A stretch of 64,000 nucleotides of DNA from assembly GCA_019636535.1 (NCBI GenBank), contig JAHBXK010000011.1, positions 25,544-89,543 of the forward strand, read 5' to 3'. The translations under genes and the position numbers were made by a program. The first letter of the stretch is position 1. Every line of letters starts with the position of its first letter. Source of the stretch: Phycisphaeraceae bacterium (GTDB lineage Bacteria > Planctomycetota > Phycisphaerae > Phycisphaerales > UBA1924). Below, piece after piece: positions 1 to 8,350 of the stretch. Under the pieces are notes generated by a model. That model made no database searches. It saw only the letters and a list, made by a program, of their open reading frames with translations, and had not been told where the DNA came from.

Positions 1-205
1 TGAAATCGAAGTGGCCCGGCCGGATTTCGTGTCGGGACCAGACGGCGTGGAACGAGACGCAGTTGAAGCCGGCCTGTCGTGCGGCGTGGAGGCGGTCGGC
101 CCACTCGGCGCGGGGCGTCCGTGCGTAGGAGACTCCGCCGCTGACCAACCACACCCGCCGCCCGTCGATGATGAGGGAGTGACTGTCGAAACTGATGTTC
201 GCCAT
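1..205 (-). CDS. Glycoside hydrolase family 35 (beta-galactosidase-like), N-terminal fragment
   Basis: Reading leftward from an ATG at 205, the frame stays open to the window edge and gives 68 residues. They match the start of family 35 glycosidases: a short strand with IIDGRRVWLVSGGVSYAR (family pattern: DGKP, SG, hY.R), then EWADRLHAARQAGFNCVS and HAVWSRHEIRPGHFDF (family: W-x-x-HE-x-x-PG-x-FDF). These enzymes hydrolyse terminal beta-galactosides. The catalytic glutamates lie beyond the edge, so activity cannot be judged. No signal peptide is present, so the protein would be cytoplasmic. A GGAG lies about 13 bases upstream of the ATG. The family call is firm and the substrate is unknown. 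Confidence 0.82.
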   Translation of the reverse strand, partial: MANISFDSHSLIIDGRRVWLVSGGVSYARTPRAEWADRLHAARQAGFNCVSFHAVWSRHEIRPGHFDF

Positions 206-528
206 GGGCGGGTTGATCTCCGGGGGAGGTGGCGTTTGGTGTGTCGTGAAGCGGGAGGACAGCGCGACGGGCAGCAGCCGGGGACGTTGATCCCCGGAAC
301 GGGCGGGTCGACTCCATCCGACCGGAACAGAGCGTGCGAGCCAAGGCGACCGGGAATGGGCGATATGGGGATGGGGTGCCCGGAGCGGTCGGCTCGCGGC
401 CGGAAAACCTGTCAAATACCTGACAAACGGGTCCGGCGAACGCGGGCAACTCTAGAGAGGCACTTGTCGATCTGCAACATCCTGCGCCCAATTGCTGTAA
501 TCTCACCGCGATCTTCCGGGAGGCGACG
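206..528. other. Divergent intergenic region
   Basis: Spacer between the leftward GH35 gene and the rightward TolC-like gene, so promoters for both should lie here. I see no convincing -35/-10 pair, RNA gene or repeat. The rightward end carries a GGGAGG Shine-Dalgarno-like stretch at about 518-523, just before the TTG start of the next gene. Confidence 0.5.
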
Positions 529-2415
529 TTGCGGAGACCCACACTAAACCCTATCAAGCGATCTGAGACACGATCTGAAGGCGCGGCGATTGCTCGTGGA
601 GCAGGCGGTGCGATGCTGTTGATCGCGCTTTCTGGGTGCTCGTCCGGGCTGGAATCGATCGATACGCGGACGAATCGGCTGATGCGCGAGTCGGCGGAGC
701 GGCTGGCGGGCGGGGCGGTTGCACCTGAACCACCGCACTTGAGTGTTCCTGACGTCAGCGACCCGCGCTTGCGGGACAAGCGGCCGGGATCGAACAACCC
801 GGGGACATCGGAACTGCGGTTCTCTGTTGCGGATGAGGCTCGGGACGTGAAGGCGCGCCTGGAGCGGCTGCAGGACGAGGATCTGGAGCCGGAGGGACCG
901 ACGAAGTTGGACCTGCTCGGCTGCTTTCAGCAGGCGCAAATCACTGCGCGCGAGCACATCACCGCGCAGGAGGACTATGCGCTGGCGGCGATTCGGCTGC
1001 TGGTCGAGCAGCATGGGTTCTCGCCGCAGTTGTTCAACAACACGATCCTCGGATACTCGAACACGCGTGTGGACGGGGTGCAGACGGAGAACATCCTGCG
1101 CGTGATGAACGAGTTGGGTGTTCGGCAGCGGCTGCCGTTCGGCGGGCAGGTGGCCGCGAGGTGGATCTGGGAGGCGAGCGAGGACCTGCGGAACGAGGCG
1201 ACGGCAGAGTATCGGCAGTCGTCGGCGCTGGCGCTCGACGGGAGGGTGCCGCTGCTGCGCGGGGCGGGGGATGTGGCGCAGGAAGGGCTGATTCAGGCGC
1301 GGCGCTCGCTGGTCTATGCGGCGCGGACGTACGAGGACTTCCGGCGGTCGTTCCTGGTGAGCATCGCGAGAGACTACTTCAACCTTCTTCTGCAGCAGGA
1401 CGGGCTGGCGAACCAGGAGCGGCAACTGGAGAGCCTGCGGTCGCTGGAGAACCGGCAGCGGGAATGGAACGAGGCGGGACGGCTGCCCGAGTTCGAGGTG
1501 AACCTGGCGCGCAACAACGTGCTGAACGCGGAGGCGAACCTCGCCAACGCGCGCGAGAGTTACATTCTCGCGCTGGATCGGTTCAAGGTTCGGCTCGGGC
1601 TGCCGCCGTCGGCGCGGATCGAGATCCTGCCCTTCGAACTGCCGATCCCGGAGCCGGACATCTCGCTCGACGATGCGACGCGAGCGGCGCTCGCGTTCAG
1701 GCTGGACTTGCAGAACCGGCGCGACCAGTTGGACGACTCGGCGCGGGCGGTACGCAACGCGAAGAACAACCTGCTGCCGGACCTGGACATCGCGGGCGGG
1801 GTTCGCTTTCAGACGGATCCGGACACGCAGGTGGGCGGCGTGTCGTACGAGTTCGACAACTCGTCGTACAACGCGAGCGTGACGTTCGGACTGCCCTTGG
1901 ATCGTGAGGTGGAGCGGCTGCAGTTGCGCACGGCGACGATCGGGCTGCAGCGGGCGCAGCGGGACTTCGAGCGGTTCCGCGACGAACTGGTGCTGGACGT
2001 TCGGTCGCGCGTGCGGGAGATCGATCGCGCGAGGTTCAATTTCAACCTCGCCGAGGAGCGGGTGAAGATCACGCAGCGGCGGGCGGAGGAGCAGGCGATC
2101 CGCGAGGACGAGGTGGACACGCAGCGGCTGGTGGACACGGCCAACGACCTGTTGCAGGCCGAGCAGGCGCGCGACCAGGCGCGCACCGACCTGCGGAACT
2201 CGGTGCTGGATTACCTGTTGGCGACGGGGCAGTTGCGCGTGCGTCGAGACGGTCGGTTCGACCCGCTGCCCGGCATGAACCTGTCGGCCGAGGAGGTCCC
2301 CGCGCCACAGCCGGCGTCGGAGCCGATCTTCCAGGAATGGCCGACGCCGATCCCGAAAAGGGACGGCGCTGCGGAACCCGAGCCGGCAGTGCCGGGGGAA
2401 CCGGAAGAGCCGTAG
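529..2415 (+). CDS. TolC-family outer membrane efflux lipoprotein
   Basis: A 628-residue outer membrane factor of the TolC/OEP family, the trimeric exit duct used by RND or ABC efflux systems and type I secretion. The N-terminus has a hydrophobic stretch ending in LIALSGC, a lipobox, so it is probably a lipoprotein. Two OEP repeats follow, visible as long amphipathic helices; the segment near residues 310-370 (NLARNNVLNAEANLANARES) is typical of the family. The TTG start is chosen because GGGAGG sits 5 bases upstream and because the next in-frame ATG would leave almost no signal peptide n-region. The C-terminal tail after residue 580 is Pro/Glu-rich. No membrane fusion protein or pump lies alongside, so the partner must be elsewhere. 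Confidence 0.85.
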   Translation: MRRPTLNPIKRSETRSEGAAIARGAGGAMLLIALSGCSSGLESIDTRTNRLMRESAERLAGGAVAPEPPHLSVPDVSDPRLRDKRPGSNNPGTSELRFSVADEARDVKARLERLQDEDLEPEGPTKLDLLGCFQQAQITAREHITAQEDYALAAIRLLVEQHGFSPQLFNNTILGYSNTRVDGVQTENILRVMNELGVRQRLPFGGQVAARWIWEASEDLRNEATAEYRQSSALALDGRVPLLRGAGDVAQEGLIQARRSLVYAARTYEDFRRSFLVSIARDYFNLLLQQDGLANQERQLESLRSLENRQREWNEAGRLPEFEVNLARNNVLNAEANLANARESYILALDRFKVRLGLPPSARIEILPFELPIPEPDISLDDATRAALAFRLDLQNRRDQLDDSARAVRNAKNNLLPDLDIAGGVRFQTDPDTQVGGVSYEFDNSSYNASVTFGLPLDREVERLQLRTATIGLQRAQRDFERFRDELVLDVRSRVREIDRARFNFNLAEERVKITQRRAEEQAIREDEVDTQRLVDTANDLLQAEQARDQARTDLRNSVLDYLLATGQLRVRRDGRFDPLPGMNLSAEEVPAPQPASEPIFQEWPTPIPKRDGAAEPEPAVPGEPEEP

Positions 2416-2447
2416 GCGTGTGGGACGGGGTCGCTAGACTCGTGCCA

Positions 2448-3548
2448 ATGTCAAGCCGAGCGAACGAATCAGCGGAACACGCGATGCCCGGGCGGATCGC
2501 GATCCTGGGCAGCGGGCAGATGGGCCTGGTGTGTGCGGGGATCCTGTCGCAGCGCACGGCGAGCGGGAGCGCGGCGGACCACTCGCGGCCGGCGCCGGTT
2601 GTGACGGTTTGGTCGCACGACCCGGACGAGGCGGGGGAACTGACTCAGACGCGGCGGTCGGCGCGGCTGGCGGGCTTCCGGCTGGCGGATTCGGTGCGGG
2701 TGACGCACGATCTTCAGCGCGCGGTGGAGGGGGCCGAGTTGATCGTGTCGGCGATTCCCGTGCAGTTCATCCGGGGCGTGTGGACCGAGATCGGGCGTGT
2801 GCGATCGCTGCCCGCCGCGGAGCGGTGCGGCGTGTTGAGCGTCGCCAAGGGGATCGAGAACGTGACGCTGCTGCGACCGACGCGTGTGATCGCCGAAGCG
2901 CTGGCGGATGATCCGGACGTTCGGCCCCGGCCGATAGGGGTGTTGAGCGGGCCGACGATCGCGGCGGAACTGGCGCGCGGACTGCCTGCGACGATGATCG
3001 CGGCGGCGGACGACGCGGGGTTTGCGGACGTGGTGCAGCAGCGGTTCGGCACGCAGTACCTGCGGATCTACACGCACCGCGACGTGCTGGGCGTGGAACT
3101 GGCCGGGGCGATGAAGAACGTGATCGCGATCGCGGCGGGGGTGATCGACGGGCTGCAGGCGGGGTACAACGCCAAGAGCGCGCTGCTGGCGCGCGGGTTG
3201 GCGGAGATCACGCGGCTGGGGACCGCGATGGGCGCAAGCGCGGAGACGTTCTTCGGGCTGGCGGGCGTTGGCGACCTTGCGACCACGTGCTTCAGCCCTG
3301 AGGGACGGAACCGAACGCTCGGCGAAGCGCTGGGGCGGGGTGAATCGCTGGATGACTATCTGAAGCGATCGCCGTACGTCGTTGAAGGCGTGGCGACGAC
3401 GCGGTCGGTCATGGACCTTGCGGCGAAGTACCGCGTGGAGATGCCGATCACGCAAGCCGTGCACGCCGTGCTGTTCGAACGGCTGGACCCGATCGACGCG
3501 ATCGGGCAATTGATGGCCCGATCTCAGAAGCGAGAGACGGTGGGCTGA
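2448..3548 (+). CDS. gpsA: Glycerol-3-phosphate dehydrogenase [NAD(P)+]
   Basis: GpsA reduces dihydroxyacetone phosphate to sn-glycerol 3-phosphate, the backbone of phospholipids. The protein (366 residues) opens with a Rossmann motif, RIAILGSGQMG, and continues with SVAKGIE, a GPTIAAELA segment and the catalytic-lysine region ELAGAMKNVIAIAAG. The C-terminal half carries VEGVATTRSVMDLA and PITQAVHAVLF, all standard for GpsA. It lies 32 bases after the TolC-like gene and may be cotranscribed. The start is uncertain: ATG at 2448 adds 12 residues, and ATG at 2484 begins directly before the Rossmann strand. It converges on gatA with only 22 bases between stops. Confidence 0.95.
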   Translation: MSSRANESAEHAMPGRIAILGSGQMGLVCAGILSQRTASGSAADHSRPAPVVTVWSHDPDEAGELTQTRRSARLAGFRLADSVRVTHDLQRAVEGAELIVSAIPVQFIRGVWTEIGRVRSLPAAERCGVLSVAKGIENVTLLRPTRVIAEALADDPDVRPRPIGVLSGPTIAAELARGLPATMIAAADDAGFADVVQQRFGTQYLRIYTHRDVLGVELAGAMKNVIAIAAGVIDGLQAGYNAKSALLARGLAEITRLGTAMGASAETFFGLAGVGDLATTCFSPEGRNRTLGEALGRGESLDDYLKRSPYVVEGVATTRSVMDLAAKYRVEMPITQAVHAVLFERLDPIDAIGQLMARSQKRETVG

Positions 3549-3570
3549 GTATCGGCGGGCTCGCCGCTGA

Positions 3571-5067
3571 TTACCTTGTGCGCAGCATGACGGTCGAGGC
3601 GAGGGCCAGCAAGTCGTGTTCGTCGAAGGGTCGGCCGACGAGTTGCATGCCGATGGGTAGGGACTTGCCGTCGATCTGGGCGCTCGCGACCGGGACACTG
3701 ACGGCGGGAAGACCGGCGAGATTGACACTGACGGTGTAGACGTCTTCGAGGTAGAGCGCGAGGGGGTCGGTGGTCTTCTCGGCGAGTCTGAATGCCGGGC
3801 CCGGCGTTGCGGGCATGAGGATGGCGTTGCAGGTGTGCAGGGCGGCTTGGAAGGCACGGCGGATAAATTCGCGGGCGCGCTGGGCGGTGTGGTAGTAGCG
3901 GTCGGCGTAGCCCGCGCTCAGCACGTGCGTGCCGAGCATGATGCGGCGCTGGACCTCCGGGCCGAAGCCTTCGGTGCGGCTGCGGCGGTAGAGCGCTTCG
4001 AGATCGGCCGATGGGCCGATGTCGGCGCGTCGGCCGTAGCGAACGCCGTCGAAGCGGGCGAGGTTGGATGATGCCTCAGCGCAGGCGATGATGTAGTACG
4101 CCGCGATGGCATCGCGGCCGTCAGGCAGATCGATCTCGACGATGCGTGCGCCGGCGGACTCGAACGCGTGCGCTGCGGATTCGAGCGCTGCGTTGACGGC
4201 CGGGTGATTGCCGGTGGAGTTTCGGATGGCTCGCGGCAGACCGATGGTCGGTGGTTCCGGTCGGGATGTCGACGGAGCGCTCGGAGCGTGACTCGGACAT
4301 GGGGGCGCAACAGACGCGGGAGCGCTGGTCGAGTCGAGCGGGTCGTGACCGGCGATCACCGAGAGCAGCAACGCGGCATCGCGCAGCGAGCGCGTGATGG
4401 GCCCGATCTGGTCGAGGCTGGAGGCGTACGCAACCAGACCCCAGCGGCTGACGCGGCCGTAGGTGGGCTTGAGGCCGACGCAGCCGCAGAAGGCAGCGGG
4501 CTGGCGGATCGAGCCGCCGGTGTCGGAGCCGAGCGCGGCGGCGACGATGTTTGCACCGACGGCGGCCGCGGACCCGCCGCTGGAGCCGCCGGGAACGCGG
4601 GAGGGATCGTGCGGGTTGCGGGTGGGACCGAAGGCCGAGTTTTCGGTGCTGGATCCCATCGCGAACTCGTCCATGTTCGTCTTGCCCACGACGACGATGC
4701 CGGCGTCGATCAGACGCTGGGCGGCGGTGGCGGTGTAGGGTGAGCGATAGGACTCGAGGAAGCGGCTGGCGCAGGTGGTGCGGCCGTGGGCGAGGCAGAT
4801 GTTGTCTTTGAGCGCAATGGGCAGGCCGTCGAGCGGTCCGAGCGATCGGCCGTTGCTTCGGCGCTGGTCCGATGCGCGTGCCTGATCGATGGCCGCGTCG
4901 TGGTGAATCTCGATGAAGGCGTTGAGCGCGGGGTTGAGGCGATCGGCGGCGGCAAGGGCGTCGCGTGTCAGGTCTTCGCTGGAACGCTCACCGGAAGCCA
5001 GAAGCGCGGCCCGATCGTGCAGATCCATCGCGTTCGCGGGGGGCATGTCTGGGGGCGCAGCGCTCAC
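3571..5067 (-). CDS. gatA: Asp-tRNA(Asn)/Glu-tRNA(Gln) amidotransferase subunit A
   Basis: GatA is the glutaminase subunit of the GatCAB amidotransferase, which converts mischarged Glu-tRNA(Gln) and/or Asp-tRNA(Asn) to the correct aminoacyl-tRNA. The amidase Ser-cisSer-Lys triad is readable: Lys87 in ALKDN, Ser162 in GGSSGGS and nucleophile Ser186 in SDTGGSIRQPAA, with the 75- and 24-residue spacing usual for the family. Length (498) is normal. The start is a GTG whose GTGA overlaps the stop of gatC by 4 bases, so the two are translationally coupled. A Ser/Pro-rich insert near residues 255-275 is a minor oddity. gatB is not in the window. Confidence 0.95.
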   Translation of the reverse strand: MSAAPPDMPPANAMDLHDRAALLASGERSSEDLTRDALAAADRLNPALNAFIEIHHDAAIDQARASDQRRSNGRSLGPLDGLPIALKDNICLAHGRTTCASRFLESYRSPYTATAAQRLIDAGIVVVGKTNMDEFAMGSSTENSAFGPTRNPHDPSRVPGGSSGGSAAAVGANIVAAALGSDTGGSIRQPAAFCGCVGLKPTYGRVSRWGLVAYASSLDQIGPITRSLRDAALLLSVIAGHDPLDSTSAPASVAPPCPSHAPSAPSTSRPEPPTIGLPRAIRNSTGNHPAVNAALESAAHAFESAGARIVEIDLPDGRDAIAAYYIIACAEASSNLARFDGVRYGRRADIGPSADLEALYRRSRTEGFGPEVQRRIMLGTHVLSAGYADRYYHTAQRAREFIRRAFQAALHTCNAILMPATPGPAFRLAEKTTDPLALYLEDVYTVSVNLAGLPAVSVPVASAQIDGKSLPIGMQLVGRPFDEHDLLALASTVMLRTR

Positions 5068-5423
5068 GCGCTCGCTCCTTCATCGTGGCCGGGAGGGCTG
5101 GGGATGCGGAGGTACGCGCCATCGGGGCCGCCGGTGTCCGGCGCGATCTTCAGGAAGACATCGCGGCTGAGCGTGGGGCCGGGCGCATCGTTGCGCAGGG
5201 CGTTGACGGGACCACCCTCGACCGGTGCGGCTGGCGAATCGTCGGAGGCGACGGCGGCCTGAAGGCGCTGAACGTACCCGAGCACGGCGGACAGACCCGT
5301 GCGGGCGCTCTCGAGTTCGGCCGGGCCGGGATCGAGCATCGCGAGACGCGCGATCTTGCGAACGTGCTCGATGCTGAGCGGCTCGGCAGTCGGCGTCGGG
5401 TTCTGATCGTGAGCGTCGGACAT
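5064..5423 (-). CDS. gatC: Asp-tRNA(Asn)/Glu-tRNA(Gln) amidotransferase subunit C
   Basis: GatC is the small chaperone-like subunit that wraps around GatA and stabilises the GatCAB complex. The core LSIEHVRKIARLAMLDPGPA, followed by a helix containing VLGYVQRLQ and the late ALRNDAPGPTLSRD, is diagnostic (family: V..LA.L.l.eeE, ... LREDv). It sits between tatC (22 bases upstream) and gatA (4-base overlap). I chose the ATG at 5423. A longer reading from 5495 would overlap the 3' end of tatC by 50 bases and add a non-conserved 24-residue leader. The C-terminal extension (PDTGGPDGAYLRIP) is a little longer than usual. Confidence 0.9.
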   Translation of the reverse strand: MSDAHDQNPTPTAEPLSIEHVRKIARLAMLDPGPAELESARTGLSAVLGYVQRLQAAVASDDSPAAPVEGGPVNALRNDAPGPTLSRDVFLKIAPDTGGPDGAYLRIPSPPGHDEGASA

Positions 5424-5445
5424 CGCGGCATGGTACGCGGCGGCG

Positions 5446-6537
5446 TCAGATGGGAGGGTCTTCGTTGGGCTCGCCGCGGGGTTCGTCATCGTCATTCCAT
5501 CCGCCGACGCGCGACGCGGGGAGCCATCGCAAGAGCAGGATGCCGAACTCGAAGAGGAGCCAGAGGGGAATCGCGAGCAGGAGCATGGAGAACGGATCGG
5601 CGGGGGTGAGCACCGCTCCGAGGACGACGCAAATGAGGATCGCGTGTCGGCGGTACTTGGTCATGAACGCGACGGTGAGGATGCGTGCCCAGCCGAGCAG
5701 AAGGACGACGACGGGCATCTGGAACCCGGCGGCGAGCGCGATGGCGAATGAGAGCAGCATCGAGACGTACTCGGCGATGCGGTACTGCTGGCTGATGAGT
5801 TGATCGCCCGAGAGCGGCACGCCGCGGATGATGACCGGGGCGCCAACCGAGTCGGCGTCGGCAGGGGCCGGACCCGCGGGCAGCGCGAAGCGGAGTTGGC
5901 TGAGTGAGGTGTTCACCCATGCAGAGCCGGGCGCGGGCCAGGCCGGGTCTGCGTCGAGCATGGGCACGGCGGGGAGTACGACGCCGGGGGCGAGCGCTGT
6001 CGGGGCGGGAACGGGGGCGGGCATGGAGGAGTTGAAGGTGACAAAGAAGAGGAGGACGACCGGGAGCATGACGTAGTAGAGAAAGAGCCCAGCGCAGGCC
6101 GTCAGCGCGGCCGAGAGCGGCGCGAGGACGTAGACGAAGCGTCGTTCGTGGGAGAAGAGCCCCGGCGCTATGAATCGCCAGAGTTGGAGGAAGACCCACG
6201 GCGCACCGAGGAGGATGGTGACGGCGATCGAGAGTTTGAGATAGGCGTTGAAGCCCTCGAAGAAGGACGTAACCTGGAATGAGACTGGGAGGTTCTTGGA
6301 GCGGAGCGCATCCATCGCGGGCGTGATGAGCACGCCGAGGATGCGCTTGCCGAAGATCAGAGACAGAACGAGGATCGGGATCAGGCCGAGGAGGGCGAGG
6401 ATCAGCCGACGGCGGAGGTCTTCCAGGTGATCGCCCAGGGGCATGAGCGCGCTGTCGTTCGCCACCGCCGAAGCACCGGCGTGACCATCCCGGAGGGGTT
6501 GGTCTTCCGGATGAAGCATCGTTGGGGTGGTGCTCAT
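5446..6537 (-). CDS. tatC: Sec-independent protein translocase TatC with enlarged periplasmic loop
   Basis: TatC is the receptor of the twin-arginine translocase, which exports folded proteins across the inner membrane. The protein has 363 residues, against about 250 usually. Conserved landmarks are HLEDLRRRLI before helix 1 (about 37-46), ITPAMDAL, an APGLFSHERR cytoplasmic loop (about 124-133, conserved Glu131) and a late IAEYVSMLLSFAIALAAGF. About 80 residues (171-250), rich in Pro and Ala, are inserted in the second periplasmic loop between helices 3 and 4. The C-terminal tail is acidic (DDDEPRGEPNEDPP). The ATG at 6537 begins the conserved protein; a much longer upstream reading is Arg-rich and not protein-like. 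tatA/tatB are not nearby. It leads the tatC-gatC-gatA operon. Confidence 0.93.
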   Translation of the reverse strand: MSTTPTMLHPEDQPLRDGHAGASAVANDSALMPLGDHLEDLRRRLILALLGLIPILVLSLIFGKRILGVLITPAMDALRSKNLPVSFQVTSFFEGFNAYLKLSIAVTILLGAPWVFLQLWRFIAPGLFSHERRFVYVLAPLSAALTACAGLFLYYVMLPVVLLFFVTFNSSMPAPVPAPTALAPGVVLPAVPMLDADPAWPAPGSAWVNTSLSQLRFALPAGPAPADADSVGAPVIIRGVPLSGDQLISQQYRIAEYVSMLLSFAIALAAGFQMPVVVLLLGWARILTVAFMTKYRRHAILICVVLGAVLTPADPFSMLLLAIPLWLLFEFGILLLRWLPASRVGGWNDDDEPRGEPNEDPPI

Positions 6538-6767
6538 GGTCTGGGAACCAGGGCCGGCGTGGCGACGGGGGGCTTGGTTGGAAGCAGGCCTTGACCCACC
6601 GTATCGGCCAGAGCGAGGGTAACGCCCCTTACAGCCCCAGAGTGCGGTCGACCGGCCGGACGAACCGGAAACAGGGGATGACGGACGGGAACTTTGACCC
6701 AGCGCATCCGTGTATGAGTGGGGGATGGGGGCGGAGGGCCAAGGATGCCCGCCGACTAGGATCGCTC

Positions 6768-7466
6768 GTGGTGCACGCCGACGACCGGACCATCGCCGAC
6801 GCCGCCGAGCAAGCGCTGATCGCACGCGCGATCGGCGGCGATGGCGATGCGCTTCGGGAGGTCTGGGAGCGGCACCGTCGCTGGGTGGCCGCGATCCTGC
6901 TGGCGCACAAGCCGCGGGACGCGGATGTGGAGGATCTGTTGCAGGACGTCGCGGTGATGCTGGTGTCGAAGGTCTCGGATGTTCGGGAAGCGGGGGCGTT
7001 CAAGCCGTGGCTGCGGGCGGTCACGCTCAGCGTGGCGCTGGCCAAGGGCCGGCGCAGCACGGTCCGCCGCAACGGGTTTCTGCGGGTGGTCGACGGTTGG
7101 CTGGGACGACCCTCGCAGGAAAAGGGCGGAGGTGATGACGGGGCCGGCACGAAGTACGCGGCGGTGAGCCAGGAGGCGAAGCGGCTGCTGGAACTGGCGA
7201 GGTCGCTCCCCGGGGGGTACGGAGAGCCGCTGATCCTGAAGGCCGTTCAGGGGATGTCGTACAGAGAGATCGGGCGGGTGATGGGCTTGCCGGAGAGCAC
7301 GGTGGAGACACGCATCGTCAGGGCCAGGCGGATGCTGCGCGAGCGGGCCATGCAGGACGGGTTGGATCGCGACGGGAACTCGATGAACGAACGGCACGCA
7401 CTGGGCGCACCGGTGCGGACAGAAGTTGCCAAGCACGCGCTTGCCACGAACGGAGCACGACCATGA
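6768..7466 (+). CDS. ECF-type RNA polymerase sigma factor
   Basis: A 232-residue sigma-70 family protein with only regions 2 and 4, the extracytoplasmic-function layout. Region 2 covers about 10-95 (ALREVWERHRRWVAAILL, then VEDLLQDVAVMLVSKV and AFKPWLRAVTLSVA). Region 4 covers about 140-205, with the helix-turn-helix MSYREIGRVMGLPESTVETR followed by RARRMLRE. It should direct RNA polymerase to a small regulon. GTG at 6768 is chosen because homology begins immediately after it; in-frame ATGs at 6678 and 6714 would add an unconserved leader, so the start is uncertain. The stop overlaps the next gene (ATGA), a common arrangement for a sigma factor and its regulator. Confidence 0.88.
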   Translation: MVHADDRTIADAAEQALIARAIGGDGDALREVWERHRRWVAAILLAHKPRDADVEDLLQDVAVMLVSKVSDVREAGAFKPWLRAVTLSVALAKGRRSTVRRNGFLRVVDGWLGRPSQEKGGGDDGAGTKYAAVSQEAKRLLELARSLPGGYGEPLILKAVQGMSYREIGRVMGLPESTVETRIVRARRMLRERAMQDGLDRDGNSMNERHALGAPVRTEVAKHALATNGARP

Positions 7467-8290
7467 CCATGGACAACCACGAGCAGGCCCGGCCGACTTC
7501 TGAATCGCCCGCGTCGGGGGCAACACCCCCGAACGCTGCGCCGGCTGGTGGTCACGACATGACGACCGACTTTGCATCGGAACTTGTGCCGACGATGGAT
7601 AGGCTGATCGCGCGGATCGCCGACGCCGAAGCGGACGAGCACGACTGGGGAACCTTTGAAGCGCTGGCGGGCACGCAGCCGCAGGCGTGGAAGGCCCTGG
7701 CGTGCGCACAGCGCGATGCGGCGCTGCTCGCCGAGGCGGTGCTACCGGCGATCGATGCTTCGGAGCGGGTTCGATTGCCGCGGTCGACCTCGGCCACGCT
7801 TTCAGCGTCGGGATCGGATCGGACCGCGCGGAACGCTCGTCGGAGCGATGCCGAGTTTCGGTATGCGCCGGACCTGCGGCGGATCGGCGGCTGGGCGATC
7901 GCGGCGGTGATCGGACTGGCTTGGCTGGGCTCGATGCTCGCGCCGGAACCACGGGCAATTGGCCCAACGAACACCAACACGGCGGGGATTCTGCCCACGG
8001 GCTGGACGATCAACACGCCGGAGGACGCCGTGCGGGCGTACCTCGACGTCGGATCGAAGTCGGGGCGAGTGCTGGGTGAGATGCCGGACCGCGTGATCGT
8101 GCGCACGACGCCGACGGGCGGATCGACGAACGGCGATGATCCGCAGCAGATCGAGGTGATCTACCTGCGCCAGTTCGTGGAACGGGCGGTGATCAGCGAG
8201 TTCTTCGAGTTGGGATCGGATGAGTTCGGCCGGCCCGTGCCGATCAGGCTGAGCATCCCACCTCAGCCGCGGCCCGAGTCGTGGCAGTAA
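7463..8290 (+). CDS. Probable membrane-bound anti-sigma factor
   Basis: A 275-residue protein overlapping the sigma gene by 4 bases. It has a cytoplasmic N-terminal half with an acidic stretch (ARIADAEADEHDWGTFEAL, about 52-70), one transmembrane helix (about 143-160, GGWAIAAVIGLAWLGSML) and a C-terminal extracytoplasmic domain of about 115 residues. Topology and coupling to an ECF sigma gene suggest an anti-sigma factor that holds the sigma at the membrane. I do not see the HxxxCxxC zinc motif of classical ZAS anti-sigma domains, so the call rests on context and topology. No sensory domain is recognised in the C-terminal part. Confidence 0.62.
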   Translation: MTMDNHEQARPTSESPASGATPPNAAPAGGHDMTTDFASELVPTMDRLIARIADAEADEHDWGTFEALAGTQPQAWKALACAQRDAALLAEAVLPAIDASERVRLPRSTSATLSASGSDRTARNARRSDAEFRYAPDLRRIGGWAIAAVIGLAWLGSMLAPEPRAIGPTNTNTAGILPTGWTINTPEDAVRAYLDVGSKSGRVLGEMPDRVIVRTTPTGGSTNGDDPQQIEVIYLRQFVERAVISEFFELGSDEFGRPVPIRLSIPPQPRPESWQ

Positions 8291-8350
8291 CGACTGAGCG
8301 TGAGAGCGGCGACCGTGCTTTGAACACTGTCGGCCGATGGGCGGAGAGAG

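Noticed and set aside
11..547. Plus-strand frame of 178 codons at the left edge
   Set aside because: It is antisense to the GH35 N-terminus, whose conserved motifs are unambiguous, and it has no motif of its own.
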